Shown here: piece by piece, positions 25,912 through 34,285 of the stretch
Position numbering within the stretch: the first letter of the stretch is position 1
Layout of the letters: each line of letters starts with the position of its first letter
NCBI GenBank assembly: GCA_033856515.1
Contig: JAWVEY010000003.1
Location: 186,001-250,000 of the forward strand
Direction of reading: 5' to 3'
Source: JALZKA01 sp033856515
GTDB lineage: Bacteria; Actinomycetota; Thermoleophilia; Solirubrobacterales; 70-9
DNA length: 64,000 nucleotides
Made by a program: the position numbers and the translations under genes
The notes under the pieces: model-generated
The model's database searches: none
What the model was told of the DNA's origin: nothing
The model's input: only the letters and a program-made list of their open reading frames with translations

Positions 25912-26675
25912 AGCGCGAGCTGTGTGTATGCCACCGACTGGAACGAGCGGCGGTGGAGCGTGCTCGGGCCGAGGGCGATGATCGCGTCGCGGTGCTCGGG
26001 GGTCGAGTAGCCCGCGTTCAGGGCAAAGCCGAAGCCCGGGTAGTCGCCGTCGCAGCGCTCCATGAAGCGGTCGCGGGTGACCTTGGCGATCACCGACGCG
26101 GCGGCGATCGCGGCCGAGCGGGCGTCGCCGTCGATCACCTGCCGGTGCTCGACGTGACAGAGGGGCAGGCGGAACCCGTCGACCAGGCAGACGCCCTCGG
26201 GGTGGGCGACCCGCTCGAGGCTCTTCGCAAGCGCCTCGCAGTTGGTGACGTGCAGTCCGCGTGAGTCGATGCCCGCGACGCAGCGGACAGTGACGGAGAC
26301 CCGGCTTGCCGCGCGGACCACCGCCGGGTAGAGCTCCTCGCGCTCGACGGACGAGCGCTTCTTCGAGTCGTCGAGCTCTGAGAGGGCCCTCCGGTCGGTC
26401 ATGGAGAGCGACTGGTAGTCGATGAGGACGGCCGCAGCGACAAGCGGGCCGGCCAGCGACCCACGGCCTGCCTCGTCGCAGCCCGCGACGTAGCGCACAC
26501 CGAGCTCGCGGTCGAACTTGAAGAGCTTCGCGGCCTGGCGCCGGCGACGCTTCAGCGCCTTTGTGGGCTTAGAAGGGGCCGATTTCGGAGGGGGGCCAGT
26601 AGCTGAAGAAGGCCTTGCCGATGATCCAGTCCTGTGGGACGGGTCCCCAGAAGCGGCTGTCGTCGGACGATCCAC
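25908..26675 (-). CDS. rnhB: ribonuclease HII
   Basis: RNase HII removes ribonucleotides from DNA. The core begins at VAGCDEAGRGSLAGPL, with the Asp-Glu pair; further acidic residues lie in LVDGFRL and GDARSAAIAAASVIAKVTRDR. The start is uncertain. ATG 26675 gives 255 residues but overlaps lepB by 107 bases and adds a low-complexity Ser/Pro tail. A GTG at 26498 would remove the commonly seen FDRELG leader. No ATG, GTG or TTG lies between. The true start is probably near 26550, perhaps at a CTG. Confidence 0.9.
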   Translation of the reverse strand: MDRPTTAASGDPSHRTGSSARPSSATGPPPKSAPSKPTKALKRRRRQAAKLFKFDRELGVRYVAGCDEAGRGSLAGPLVAAAVLIDYQSLSMTDRRALSELDDSKKRSSVEREELYPAVVRAASRVSVTVRCVAGIDSRGLHVTNCEALAKSLERVAHPEGVCLVDGFRLPLCHVEHRQVIDGDARSAAIAAASVIAKVTRDRFMERCDGDYPGFGFALNAGYSTPEHRDAIIALGPSTLHRRSFQSVAYTQLAL

Positions 26676-27273
26676 GGTTGTCGCCCATCATGAAGTAATG
26701 GTCGGGCGGGATCGTGATCGGATCCTCCAAATTGCAGGAACTGCCGCCGCCGCACTCGCGGGCGAAAGGCTCCTCGGCGATCTCGCCGTTGACGACCGGA
26801 TGCCCGTCCTGGACGTAGAGCTCATCGCCCGGGCCCGCGACGATCCTCTTGATGAAGTTCTGCTCGGAGGGTTCGGAGGTCCCCTCGGGGCAGGGCTGGG
26901 TGGGCTTGTGCTCGACGCCGCACTCCCTGCCGTTGCCGTCAGCTCCGTTCGGCGGATGGAAGACCACTACGTCGCCGATCGACGGGTCGCCGCCCACGGT
27001 GTAAGCCAGCCGATTGACCAGGACGCGCTCGCCCTCGACGAGGAGCGGCTTCATCGATTCGGAGGGGATCTGGAACGGCTTGACGATCAGCGCCTGGATT
27101 CCAAGCGCGAGCCCGATAGCCATCGCGACTATGACGATCAGCTCGAGGACCGCCCCCAGCGGGGTGTCCGGCTTTGGGATGAACGACCGGCGCTTCTCGC
27201 CGGCAGGGTCGTTCGTCCCGGCAGGGTCGTTCGGCTCGGCAGGGTCGTTCGTCACTTTCTCAGTGTCGCTCAT
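26569..27273 (-). CDS. lepB: signal peptidase I
   Basis: A 234-residue membrane protease that removes signal peptides on the outer face of the membrane. A transmembrane helix spans residues 38-64. The catalytic Ser73 is in PSESM and Lys142 in IKRIVAGPGD. The later box YFMMGDNRGSSDDSRFWGPV is canonical. The cytoplasmic N-terminus carries NDPA-type repeats from three 18-base copies near 27200-27250. A Cys-containing loop (residues 118-128 and about 155-165) is inserted between the catalytic boxes. The gene lies between rplS and rnhB, as in many actinobacteria. Confidence 0.95.
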   Translation of the reverse strand: MSDTEKVTNDPAEPNDPAGTNDPAGEKRRSFIPKPDTPLGAVLELIVIVAMAIGLALGIQALIVKPFQIPSESMKPLLVEGERVLVNRLAYTVGGDPSIGDVVVFHPPNGADGNGRECGVEHKPTQPCPEGTSEPSEQNFIKRIVAGPGDELYVQDGHPVVNGEIAEEPFARECGGGSSCNLEDPITIPPDHYFMMGDNRGSSDDSRFWGPVPQDWIIGKAFFSYWPPSEIGPF

Positions 27274-27361
27274 GCGCTTTTTGGTCCGTGGGAGGGAAGT
27301 TCGGCAGCGTAGCCATGCTCGATAAAAGCGACCTCAAGTCCGAAGGCGCGACGAGAACAGC

Positions 27362-28060
27362 TCAGGACTGCTCCGAGTCGGCTTCCGGGTCCGCTTCGGA
27401 CTCGTTGCCGGACTCGTCATCGGCGGCGGCCTCGTCGGTGGTTCCCTCGTCGCCGGACTCGACATCTCCATCCCCTGCAGCTTCGCGCTCCGCCTTCGCA
27501 GCTTCCGCAGCCTCGATCTCCTCCGGGGTTGCCTCCTGCGCGCCCTCGGCATCGGCCGGGACAACAGCGGCGCCCTCGTTGATCGGCTCCGACTCGGGCG
27601 CCTCGTACTCGACCGGGGCCGCTTCCTCGGGCGGCTCCTCGTACTCGATCTCGTCGGGCGCAACCTCCGTCGCTGGGATCTCCGCCTCAGGCATGATCGC
27701 TTCCTCGACCTCGCCGGACCAGGCACGCTCAGCCACTCGGGCACGCTTGCCGACACGGCCCCGCAGGTAGTAGAGCTTGGCCCTGCGGACGTCGCCGCGA
27801 GCGACGACCTCGAGCTGGTCGATCTTGGGCGAGTGCAGCGGGAACGTGCGCTCCACGCCCACCCCGAAGGACTGCTTGCGGACGGTGAAGGTTTCACGCG
27901 CGCCGGAGCCCTGCCGGCCGATCACGATGCCCTCGAAGACCTGGGTGCGGCGGCGGGTTCCCTCGATTACCTGGAAGTGGACACGAACACGATCACCGGC
28001 GTCGAACCGGGGAACTCGGCGCAGCTGTCGCCGCTCGATGCTGTCGATGATCGTGCTCAT
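27362..28060 (-). CDS. rplS: ribosomal protein L19 with long acidic C-terminal extension
   Basis: Residues 1-116 are a normal L19 (RVPRFDAGDRVRVHFQVIEG, RETFTVRKQSFGVGVERTFP, AKLYYLRGRVGKRARV), which sits at the 30S-50S interface. Residues 117-232 form an extra Glu/Asp/Ala-rich tail of about 115 residues with almost no bulky hydrophobic or basic residues, so it is likely disordered. L19 usually ends near residue 115. The same frame runs through without interruption. It follows trmD and precedes lepB. Confidence 0.94.
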   Translation of the reverse strand: MSTIIDSIERRQLRRVPRFDAGDRVRVHFQVIEGTRRRTQVFEGIVIGRQGSGARETFTVRKQSFGVGVERTFPLHSPKIDQLEVVARGDVRRAKLYYLRGRVGKRARVAERAWSGEVEEAIMPEAEIPATEVAPDEIEYEEPPEEAAPVEYEAPESEPINEGAAVVPADAEGAQEATPEEIEAAEAAKAEREAAGDGDVESGDEGTTDEAAADDESGNESEADPEADSEQS

Positions 28061-28096
28061 GGTGCAAGGGAGTCGTGCGGAAGATTTCGGTGGGGA

Positions 28097-28112
28097 GCCT
28101 CAGGCCTGAGGC
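28097..28112. repeat. 16-bp perfect palindrome at the trmD stop
   Basis: GCCTCAGGCCTGAGGC is perfectly self-complementary and contains the trmD stop codon. It lies between trmD and rplS. With no loop bases it is a poor hairpin, but a slipped fold (GCCTC/GAGGC around AGGCCT) could form. It might mark an mRNA processing point or be chance. Confidence 0.45.
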
Positions 28113-28783
28113 CCGTGCGGGCGCGAATGGTAGCGATCACGACTGCGCGCCAAACGCCATTCACGCACCTTGGCGTGGTCTCCGGAGAGGAGAACCTCCG
28201 GCACCTCCCAGCCGCGGTGCTCAGCAGGCCGGGTGTAGTGCGGGTACTCAGGCGCGCCGTCGAGGGCGGGCGAGAACGACTCCTCGAGTGCGGAGTCCTC
28301 GTGGCCGAGGGCTCCCGGGAGCTTTCGGGTGACCGCGTCGGCCACGACCATCGCGGCCAACTCGCCCCCCGCGATCACATACGGCCCGATCGAAACAACA
28401 TCGGTCGCGAGGTGCTCGTGCACCCGCTCGTCGAACCCCTCATACCGCCCGCAAAGAAGCGCGATGTGATCCTCAGCTGCCAGCTCCGCCGCAAAGGCAT
28501 CATCGAACTGGCGCCCAGTCGGAGCCAAAACGATCGTCCGCGCCGGCGCACCCCCATCCCCATAAGCGGCCTGAAGCGCAGCATCAACCACGTCGACTCG
28601 AAGAACCATCCCCGCCCCACCCCCATAGGGCGAATCATCGACCTGTCCACCCGTCAGCGGAGTCGTCTCACGCCAATGAAAGGTCTGAAGCTCGGTCCCG
28701 GTCTCTAGCACGTTGGCCATATGGCGCTGGCCCCGGAACCACTCGAACCACTCGGGAAACAGGGTGAAGACGTCGATGCGCAT
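28100..28783 (-). CDS. trmD: tRNA (guanine37-N1)-methyltransferase
   Basis: A 227-residue SPOUT methyltransferase that methylates G37 next to the anticodon and so protects reading frame. It has the family start MRIDVFTLFPEWFEWF, DDSPYGGGAGMVLRVD, LCGRYEGFDERV for the knotted SAM site, and IGPYVIAGGELAAMVVADAV. It begins 23 bases after khpA; rimM, normally between these genes, is missing. Part of the gene (about 28370-28680) looks less GC-rich than its neighbours. Confidence 0.95.
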   Translation of the reverse strand: MRIDVFTLFPEWFEWFRGQRHMANVLETGTELQTFHWRETTPLTGGQVDDSPYGGGAGMVLRVDVVDAALQAAYGDGGAPARTIVLAPTGRQFDDAFAAELAAEDHIALLCGRYEGFDERVHEHLATDVVSIGPYVIAGGELAAMVVADAVTRKLPGALGHEDSALEESFSPALDGAPEYPHYTRPAEHRGWEVPEVLLSGDHAKVREWRLARSRDRYHSRPHGPQA

Positions 28784-28806
28784 GGCGTCGACGTTACGGC
28801 GCGGCG

Positions 28807-29052
28807 CTAGTCCTCGACGATGTCGACTGAGATGCGGCGCTCTTCGCGGGCGCCGGCGGCACGGGCGATTGTGCGAATCGACTTGGCGACCCGGCCTTCC
28901 TTCCCGATCACCCGGCCGAGGTCTCCGTCGGCCACCTTGATCTCGAGGATCAGCTCATCGCCCTCGTCGAACTCCTCGACCTCGACGGCCTCGGGCTCCT
29001 CGACGATCGCGCGAACCAGATACTCGACAAGCTCGGTCGCGGGCGAGGCCAT
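28807..29052 (-). CDS. khpA: KH-domain RNA-binding protein KhpA
   Basis: An 81-residue single-KH-domain protein. The RNA-binding GxxG loop is in GRVIGKEG (residues 46-53). The helix SIRTIARAAG follows. In firmicutes KhpA pairs with KhpB and affects cell division and translation. It lies between rpsP and trmD as expected, with short spacers on both sides (17 and 23 bases). Confidence 0.92.
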   Translation of the reverse strand: MASPATELVEYLVRAIVEEPEAVEVEEFDEGDELILEIKVADGDLGRVIGKEGRVAKSIRTIARAAGAREERRISVDIVED

Positions 29053-29069
29053 GGCTTCAGCTCGCGGCT

Positions 29070-29324
29070 CTAAGTGCCGGAGACGCCGATGCCCTTGGTG
29101 CGAAGCAGGCGGGCGACCGTGGGGCTCGGCTGAGCGCCGTGGTCGATCCAGTGCTGGGCGCGCTCCTCGTCAAGGAGGATGGTCGACGGCTCGGTCTGCG
29201 GGTTGTAGTGGCCGATCGTCTCAATCGTGCGGCCGTCACGGGGCGAGCGCTTGTCGGCGACGACAACACGCCAGATCGGGTTCTTGCGTGAACCCACCCT
29301 TCTCAATCTAATTCGGACAGCCAT
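29070..29324 (-). CDS. rpsP: ribosomal protein S16
   Basis: An 84-residue S16 of the small ribosomal subunit. It begins MAVRIRLRRVGSRKNPIWRVVVAD, with DGRTIETIGHYNPQTEP and a normal C-terminus of about 15 residues beyond the core. Family length is typical (75-90). It follows ffh by 36 bases. Confidence 0.95.
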   Translation of the reverse strand: MAVRIRLRRVGSRKNPIWRVVVADKRSPRDGRTIETIGHYNPQTEPSTILLDEERAQHWIDHGAQPSPTVARLLRTKGIGVSGT

Positions 29325-29360
29325 AAAGCGACTGCGGAGGTTAGCTACCCGTCGGTCTTC

Positions 29361-30698
29361 TCAACGCCCGCCACGCATCAGCTGCTGCATGTCGGGCATC
29401 TTGCCCTTGGACAGCGCAGCCATCATCTTTCGCATCTGAGCGAACTGCTTGACGAGCTGGTTCACGGCCTGGACAGTCGTGCCCGAGCCGCGCGCGATTC
29501 GCTTTCGCCGCGAGCCGTTGATCACCTCGGGATTCGCCCGCTCGCCAGGCGTCATCGAAAGGATGATCGCCTCCACGCGATCGAGCTCTGACTCGTCCAT
29601 GTCGCCCTGGCGCATCTGCTTCATCGCCTTGCCCATGCCGGGCATCATCCCGAGCACGTTCGTGAGTGGGCCCATCTTGCGCACCTGACGCATCTGGGTG
29701 AGGAAATCCTCGAGCGTGAACTCCTGCTTTCGGATCTTCCGCTCGAGCTCGGCGGCCGAGTCGGCGTCGTGGACGGCCTCGGCCTTCTCGATCAGGGTCA
29801 TCATGTCGCCCATCCCGAGGATCCGAGTCGCCATCCGCTCGGGGTGGAAGCGCTCGAGCTGCTCAATCCGCTCGCCGACCGACGCGTACATGATCGGCTT
29901 GCCGGTGACCGCTCGGATCGAAAGCGCGGCGCCGCCACGGGCGTCGCCGTCGAGCTTGGTCATCACGACCCCGTCGAACTCTGCGCGCTCGCCGAAAGCC
30001 TCGGCGACGTTCACCGCGTCCTGGCCGGTCATCGCGTCGACGACGAGCAGCACGTCGTGTGGCTTCACGCGCTTGCGGATCGCCACGAGCTCGTCCATCA
30101 GGTCCTCGTCCACGTGGAGGCGACCGGCGGTGTCGACGATCAGGACGTCGCGCGCTTCCTTCTTCGCCTGGCCGAGAGCCCACTCGGCGATGTCAACCGG
30201 GCTCTGCTCCGTGCCCAGTTGGTAGACGTGGGCGTTCGCCCGCTTGCCCATGGTCACGAGTTGCTCGACGGCTGCCGGCCGCTGCGTGTCGCAGGCTGCG
30301 AGCGCGACGTTCTTGCCCTGCTCGCCCAGGAGGCGGGCCAGCTTGGCGCAGGCGGTCGTCTTGCCCGAGCCCTGAAGCCCCGCCATCAGGATCACTGTCG
30401 GTCCTGACGAGGCGAAGGCCAGGTCGCGGCTGGCGCCTCCCATGAGCGATGCCAGCTCCTCGTTCACGATTTTTACGACCTGCTGGCCCGGGTCGAGCGC
30501 CTCCAGGACGTCCGCGCCCAGGCACCGCTCCTTGACCTTCGTCGTGAAATCCTTGACGACCTTGAAGTTGACGTCCGCTTCGAGCAGGGCGAGGCGGATC
30601 TCACGCATTGCCTTGTCGACGTCGGCCTCGGTCAGCTTGCCCCGGCCGCGAACGTCGGAGAGTGTGGCCTGAAGACGATCGCTCAGCGCGTCAAACAC
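29361..30698 (-). CDS. ffh: signal recognition particle protein Ffh (SRP54)
   Basis: A 445-residue SRP GTPase that binds signal sequences on ribosomes with 4.5S RNA. N domain: residues 1-90. G domain: 95-295, with GLQGSGKTTACAKLA, DTAGRL and TKLDGDARGG. The Met-rich M domain: about 300-445, with GMMPGMGKAMKQMRQGD and the RNA-binding SRRKRIARGSG. It starts with GTG. It heads the group ffh-rpsP-khpA-trmD-rplS, a coordinated translation and secretion set. Confidence 0.97.
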   Translation of the reverse strand: MFDALSDRLQATLSDVRGRGKLTEADVDKAMREIRLALLEADVNFKVVKDFTTKVKERCLGADVLEALDPGQQVVKIVNEELASLMGGASRDLAFASSGPTVILMAGLQGSGKTTACAKLARLLGEQGKNVALAACDTQRPAAVEQLVTMGKRANAHVYQLGTEQSPVDIAEWALGQAKKEARDVLIVDTAGRLHVDEDLMDELVAIRKRVKPHDVLLVVDAMTGQDAVNVAEAFGERAEFDGVVMTKLDGDARGGAALSIRAVTGKPIMYASVGERIEQLERFHPERMATRILGMGDMMTLIEKAEAVHDADSAAELERKIRKQEFTLEDFLTQMRQVRKMGPLTNVLGMMPGMGKAMKQMRQGDMDESELDRVEAIILSMTPGERANPEVINGSRRKRIARGSGTTVQAVNQLVKQFAQMRKMMAALSKGKMPDMQQLMRGGR

Positions 30699-30730
30699 GC
30701 GGTGAGCTTACGCCTCCAGGCCCCTCTCTC

Positions 30731-31123
30731 TCAGCTGCTGCCGGGCGAGACGCCCTTCGACTTACCGGTCTTGCACTTGTCGTTGCCGTCGATCTTCGCC
30801 TTGTAGGGGAAGACGCCCTGATGCGGGTTCGCGACCTGCATGGTGTACTCGCCGTCCGCGTTGAGCTCCGTTGAGTCCACGGCGCCGCCGGGGCCGCCGT
30901 AGAGGTTGATGATCCTGCCCGGCTTCGAGCAGCTCTTGCGGTCGGACTTCACCTTGCCCTCAAAGACATCGTCGTTCGGGGTGGTGTTGTCCTGCGTCAC
31001 CTTGATCGAGACGTTGACTTCGGCCTTCTCTGGGCTGTTTCCGCCGCCGGCCGTCGCCGAGCCGGGAATGGCCGCGGCCGCCAGTACTGCGGCGCCAATT
31101 GCGATCTTTGTCTGGACCTTCAT
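30731..31123 (-). CDS. small secreted protein of unknown function
   Basis: A 130-residue exported protein. The signal peptide is residues 1-25, ending GSATA. The mature part is beta-like (VNVSIKVTQDNTTPNDDVFEGKV, CSKPGRIINLYGG, DGEYTMQVANP) with two Cys pairs possible and a Lys/Ser-rich tail. It resembles short beta-sandwich modules of secreted Thermoleophilia proteins. ATG overlaps the stop of the upstream small gene by 4 bases (ATGA), so it is coupled to it. Confidence 0.65.
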   Translation of the reverse strand: MKVQTKIAIGAAVLAAAAIPGSATAGGGNSPEKAEVNVSIKVTQDNTTPNDDVFEGKVKSDRKSCSKPGRIINLYGGPGGAVDSTELNADGEYTMQVANPHQGVFPYKAKIDGNDKCKTGKSKGVSPGSS

Positions 31124-31305
31124 CTCACTGCCTCCTTGTTGGTTTCTTCGATGTGTACGACGCGTTCGATCGCGGCCGCCAGCGCGAGCCAGCCGCTGAA
31201 TTCCTCATCCGTTCCGTCCGCGGTATACAGGCGCCCGCTGAGCGGTTCTGAGCCCTTGTCGAGCTCAAGCCGCAGCGAGATCCTGTCGCCGTTCGGTGTG
31301 GTCAT
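31120..31305 (-). CDS. small hypothetical protein coupled to the secreted protein
   Basis: A 61-residue soluble protein (MTTPNGDRISLRLELDKGSEPLSG to start) that looks like a small beta fold with a C-terminal helix (GWLALAAAIERVVHIEE). ATG 31305 was preferred because GGAGG lies 10 bases upstream; the frame extends to a GTG at 31389 that would fall inside a palindrome. It is translationally coupled to the next gene. No family recognised. Confidence 0.6.
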   Translation of the reverse strand: MTTPNGDRISLRLELDKGSEPLSGRLYTADGTDEEFSGWLALAAAIERVVHIEETNKEAVR

Positions 31306-31374
31306 CTGGTTCTCGCCTCCGTGCGCTTGTTTCTCCATTGCCCGGAGAGCATCCACGCCTGGGCTGCGCCTGTC

Positions 31375-31393
31375 ATGAGTGGAGACCACTCAT
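31375..31393. promoter_or_regulatory. 19-bp inverted repeat, candidate operator
   Basis: ATGAGTGG-AGA-CCACTCAT has perfect 8-bp arms around three bases. It lies in the 139-base gap between the stop of the large LuxR regulator and the start of the small operon at 31305. Its size fits a dimeric helix-turn-helix binding site. No clear -35/-10 pair is visible beside it. Confidence 0.5.
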
Positions 31394-31444
31394 CTTTCGA
31401 GATCGGGTACGCGCAGCGCCCGAAAACGGCTTTATCAAGCGGTT

Positions 31445-34285
31445 CTAAGCCGGTTCGAGCGAGAGGGCCTCGCCGAGCTCTGTTCGCGAAGTGAGGTCGA
31501 GCTTTCGGTAAACGCGGCTGAGGTGGTTCTCGACGGTGCGCGTCGAGAGGAAGAGCGTCTGGGCGATCTCACGGTTGGCCATGCCGTCGGCAGCCATCTC
31601 CGCGACGCGCCGCTCGGCCGCCGTGAGCGAATCGACGCCTGAGAACTGGAGTCGCCTGGGTTTTGCGCCCGCCACCTTCAGCTCGTCGTGGGCAAGCGTC
31701 GCGAAGCGGGTCGCGCCCATTCTGCGGGCCAGTTCCAGACCCACCGTCAGATGCTCTCGCGCCTCTTTGCGCTCCCCCGCGCGGCGGAGGGCCGATCCCA
31801 GGTCGATGTGGGTGAGGGTGAGCTCGCGAACGCTCGGTGACAGCTCGAGCGCGGTTACCGCCTTGCGGAGGTCGTCGATCCCCTCCTCCCCCTGGGCCAG
31901 TCCCGACGCGCGCAGGGCTTGGCCCATCGCCGAGTTGGTGCCCCACCGGCGAGCGTGTTCCATCTCATCCTTGGCGAGACTGCGCGCTCGGTCCTGATCG
32001 CCGAGACGGACCGCAGCCTCCACGGCGACGGGGCGCCAGGGGACGTTCGGATTCGTGATCCCGAGCCTGCGATTGCGCCGGTCGTGCTCTTCCAAGTCGG
32101 CCAGCGCATCGTCGGGGCGGCCTTGGGCGAGGCGGAGGATGCCGCTCGCGAAAAACGCGGTGTTGACCTGCATCAACTCCGGCAGGTCGTGGATGTTCCC
32201 GAACATGGCCACCTCTGCATCGGCGCGGTTCAGCTCGCCGCGGTCGGTCAGGGCGAGGATCAGGCATGTGATCACCAGCGGCAGGGTGAACGGAGGGACG
32301 ATGCCCGCGTCGATGGCGCTCTGCGCCCGCGCCTCCGCCCTTGCGACCTCGCCGCGGCGCCAGTGGAGGACGGATGCCATCGCGGCAACCGAGCCGAACC
32401 CGTAGGCAGACCCGCCGCGGCTCGCCAGTTCGGTCGCGCGCTCCAGGTGCGCGACGGCCGCGTCGTGGTGGTCGGTGACCATGAGCACGAAAAGGGCCAT
32501 GTGGAAGGCGGTCGCGTCAGGTCCTTCCGAGTCGAGCAGCCTTTCGTCGGCCAGAGCGGATTCGGCGATCGCCGCTGCCTCCTCGGCCGACCGGTCGAGC
32601 GAGCGCAGCATCGCCAGCGGGCATAGCTCCAGCAGGTCCTTGACTTCCGTTCCTGCCGGCTCTCCGCGGCTTTCGAGCCGCGCGATCGCGCGATCGCGCG
32701 TATCGGGATGTAGAAGCCCCATTGAGCCGTACTCGGCCCGGAGCCGAGCAGCCGCTTCGCCCTCGCCTCCGCCAGCGGCTTCGATCTGACCCTCGAGCAC
32801 CTCGAACGCCTGCGGCACGTCGCCGAACGAGGCGACGGCGCGTGCGACCGAGATCGACCGCGTCGCGCGCTCAGACGGGCTCCAGGCGCCGTTGAGGCCG
32901 GCACGAAGGTCGTCGATCAGGACGCCAGGGTCGCGTCCGGCGAGCCAGCCCGCCATGCCAAGCTCGTATCTGAGCCCAGCCTGCACGTCCGCTGAGGGCG
33001 GCTCGGCGAGCGCGCGCAGGAGATAGGTAACGGCCGCCTCTGGAGCGCCGCCGGCCACGGCTTCTGAGGCTGCTTCCCGCAGGGTCGAAACGGTCTCGCG
33101 GGCGCCGATACGCGGAGCGTCGAGCAGGTGGTGGGCGACCTCGCCTGCCTTCGCTCCCCCGGCTCGAAGTAACGTGGCGGCGCTCGCGTGAAGCGACTCG
33201 CGCCGTGCCAGGGGGAGCTCGGCCCGAACGGCCTCGCGAAGGAGCGGGTGCACGAAGCGAAGCGGGCGCTCGGGCGCCAGGATCCCGGCACGCTCGAGGC
33301 CCTCGAGCGGGTCCGCGAGGGCGTCGAGTTCAACTCCCGCCAACGCTGCGGCGCTCCGCGGCTCGACCTCCGATCCAAGCACCGCCACGGCTGCAGCAAG
33401 GTCTCCACAGGGTGCCGGCATGCGGCCGATCCGCATCAGCACGGAGTTGACCACGGCGGCCGGCACCAGATTGCGAACTCGACCGGCGTTTTCGGCCACC
33501 GGCTCCACCGCGTCGGCGACGAGGCTGGTCGCCAACTCGGAAAGCAAGAATGGGTTCCCGCCGCTGGCCTCGTGGCAGGCCTCGGCAAAGGCCTTGTCCG
33601 CGGGTCGCTCCAGCGCCTGCTCCAAGAGGGCGCGCGAGCCCTCCGCACCGAGTGGCTCCGGAACGATGCGTTCGACGTCGCGGCCGCCCAGAATCGCGCC
33701 CATCGCCGCCGCACGCTCGGGCGCGGCGGATCGGGAGGCGACGAGCAGGAGCACCGGCAGGTCGCTCAGGCGCGGAACGAGGTACGTCAGGAACCGGAGG
33801 CTCGAATCGTCACACCAGTGGGCGTCGTCCACGACGAGCGCCAGCGGCGCCTTCTCGGAGAGCTTGGCCAGGAGCCAGTACAGCCCGTGGATCACGGTGA
33901 ACGGCAGGTCCGCGCTGGGCGCCGCGGATGCGTCCTCAGCCTCGTCCTCGATCTGAAGCCCCAATGCCGGAGCAGCGTGCGACGCCGCGCCCTCCAAGAG
34001 GCGGGCGCGCGCCTTCGCAGTCCCGCCGATCACGCGGCGCTCGAACAGCTGGCGAGCCACGCCAAAGGGGAAATCCATCTCGAACTCGCCGCAGCGAGCC
34101 TGCATCGTCTCGAGGCTCGCTTCCGAGAGCCTGGCCATCGCACCCTCCAAGAGGGCGGTCTTGCCGATCCCCGGTGGCCCCTCGATTGCGACCGCACCTC
34201 CCCTGCCTTCGGCAAGACGATCAATCGCTGCGCCAAGAACCTCGAGTTCGGCATCCCGCTCGAGCAGGCCGGGGCTAGACATCAT
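31445..34285 (-). CDS. large ATP-dependent LuxR-family transcriptional regulator
   Basis: A 946-residue LAL/MalT-type regulator. Walker A is GPPGIGKTALLEG near residue 40, and Walker B-like ALVVDDAHWCDD follows near 150-160. Residues about 400-860 are TPR-like helical repeats. The C-terminus (about 880-940) is a LuxR helix-turn-helix with TAAERRVAEMAADGMANREIAQ. Inducer binding with ATP is expected to trigger DNA binding. Its ATG overlaps the ftsY stop by 4 bases, an odd operon partner. The palindrome at 31375 just downstream is a possible target. Confidence 0.9.
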   Translation of the reverse strand: MMSSPGLLERDAELEVLGAAIDRLAEGRGGAVAIEGPPGIGKTALLEGAMARLSEASLETMQARCGEFEMDFPFGVARQLFERRVIGGTAKARARLLEGAASHAAPALGLQIEDEAEDASAAPSADLPFTVIHGLYWLLAKLSEKAPLALVVDDAHWCDDSSLRFLTYLVPRLSDLPVLLLVASRSAAPERAAAMGAILGGRDVERIVPEPLGAEGSRALLEQALERPADKAFAEACHEASGGNPFLLSELATSLVADAVEPVAENAGRVRNLVPAAVVNSVLMRIGRMPAPCGDLAAAVAVLGSEVEPRSAAALAGVELDALADPLEGLERAGILAPERPLRFVHPLLREAVRAELPLARRESLHASAATLLRAGGAKAGEVAHHLLDAPRIGARETVSTLREAASEAVAGGAPEAAVTYLLRALAEPPSADVQAGLRYELGMAGWLAGRDPGVLIDDLRAGLNGAWSPSERATRSISVARAVASFGDVPQAFEVLEGQIEAAGGGEGEAAARLRAEYGSMGLLHPDTRDRAIARLESRGEPAGTEVKDLLELCPLAMLRSLDRSAEEAAAIAESALADERLLDSEGPDATAFHMALFVLMVTDHHDAAVAHLERATELASRGGSAYGFGSVAAMASVLHWRRGEVARAEARAQSAIDAGIVPPFTLPLVITCLILALTDRGELNRADAEVAMFGNIHDLPELMQVNTAFFASGILRLAQGRPDDALADLEEHDRRNRRLGITNPNVPWRPVAVEAAVRLGDQDRARSLAKDEMEHARRWGTNSAMGQALRASGLAQGEEGIDDLRKAVTALELSPSVRELTLTHIDLGSALRRAGERKEAREHLTVGLELARRMGATRFATLAHDELKVAGAKPRRLQFSGVDSLTAAERRVAEMAADGMANREIAQTLFLSTRTVENHLSRVYRKLDLTSRTELGEALSLEPA

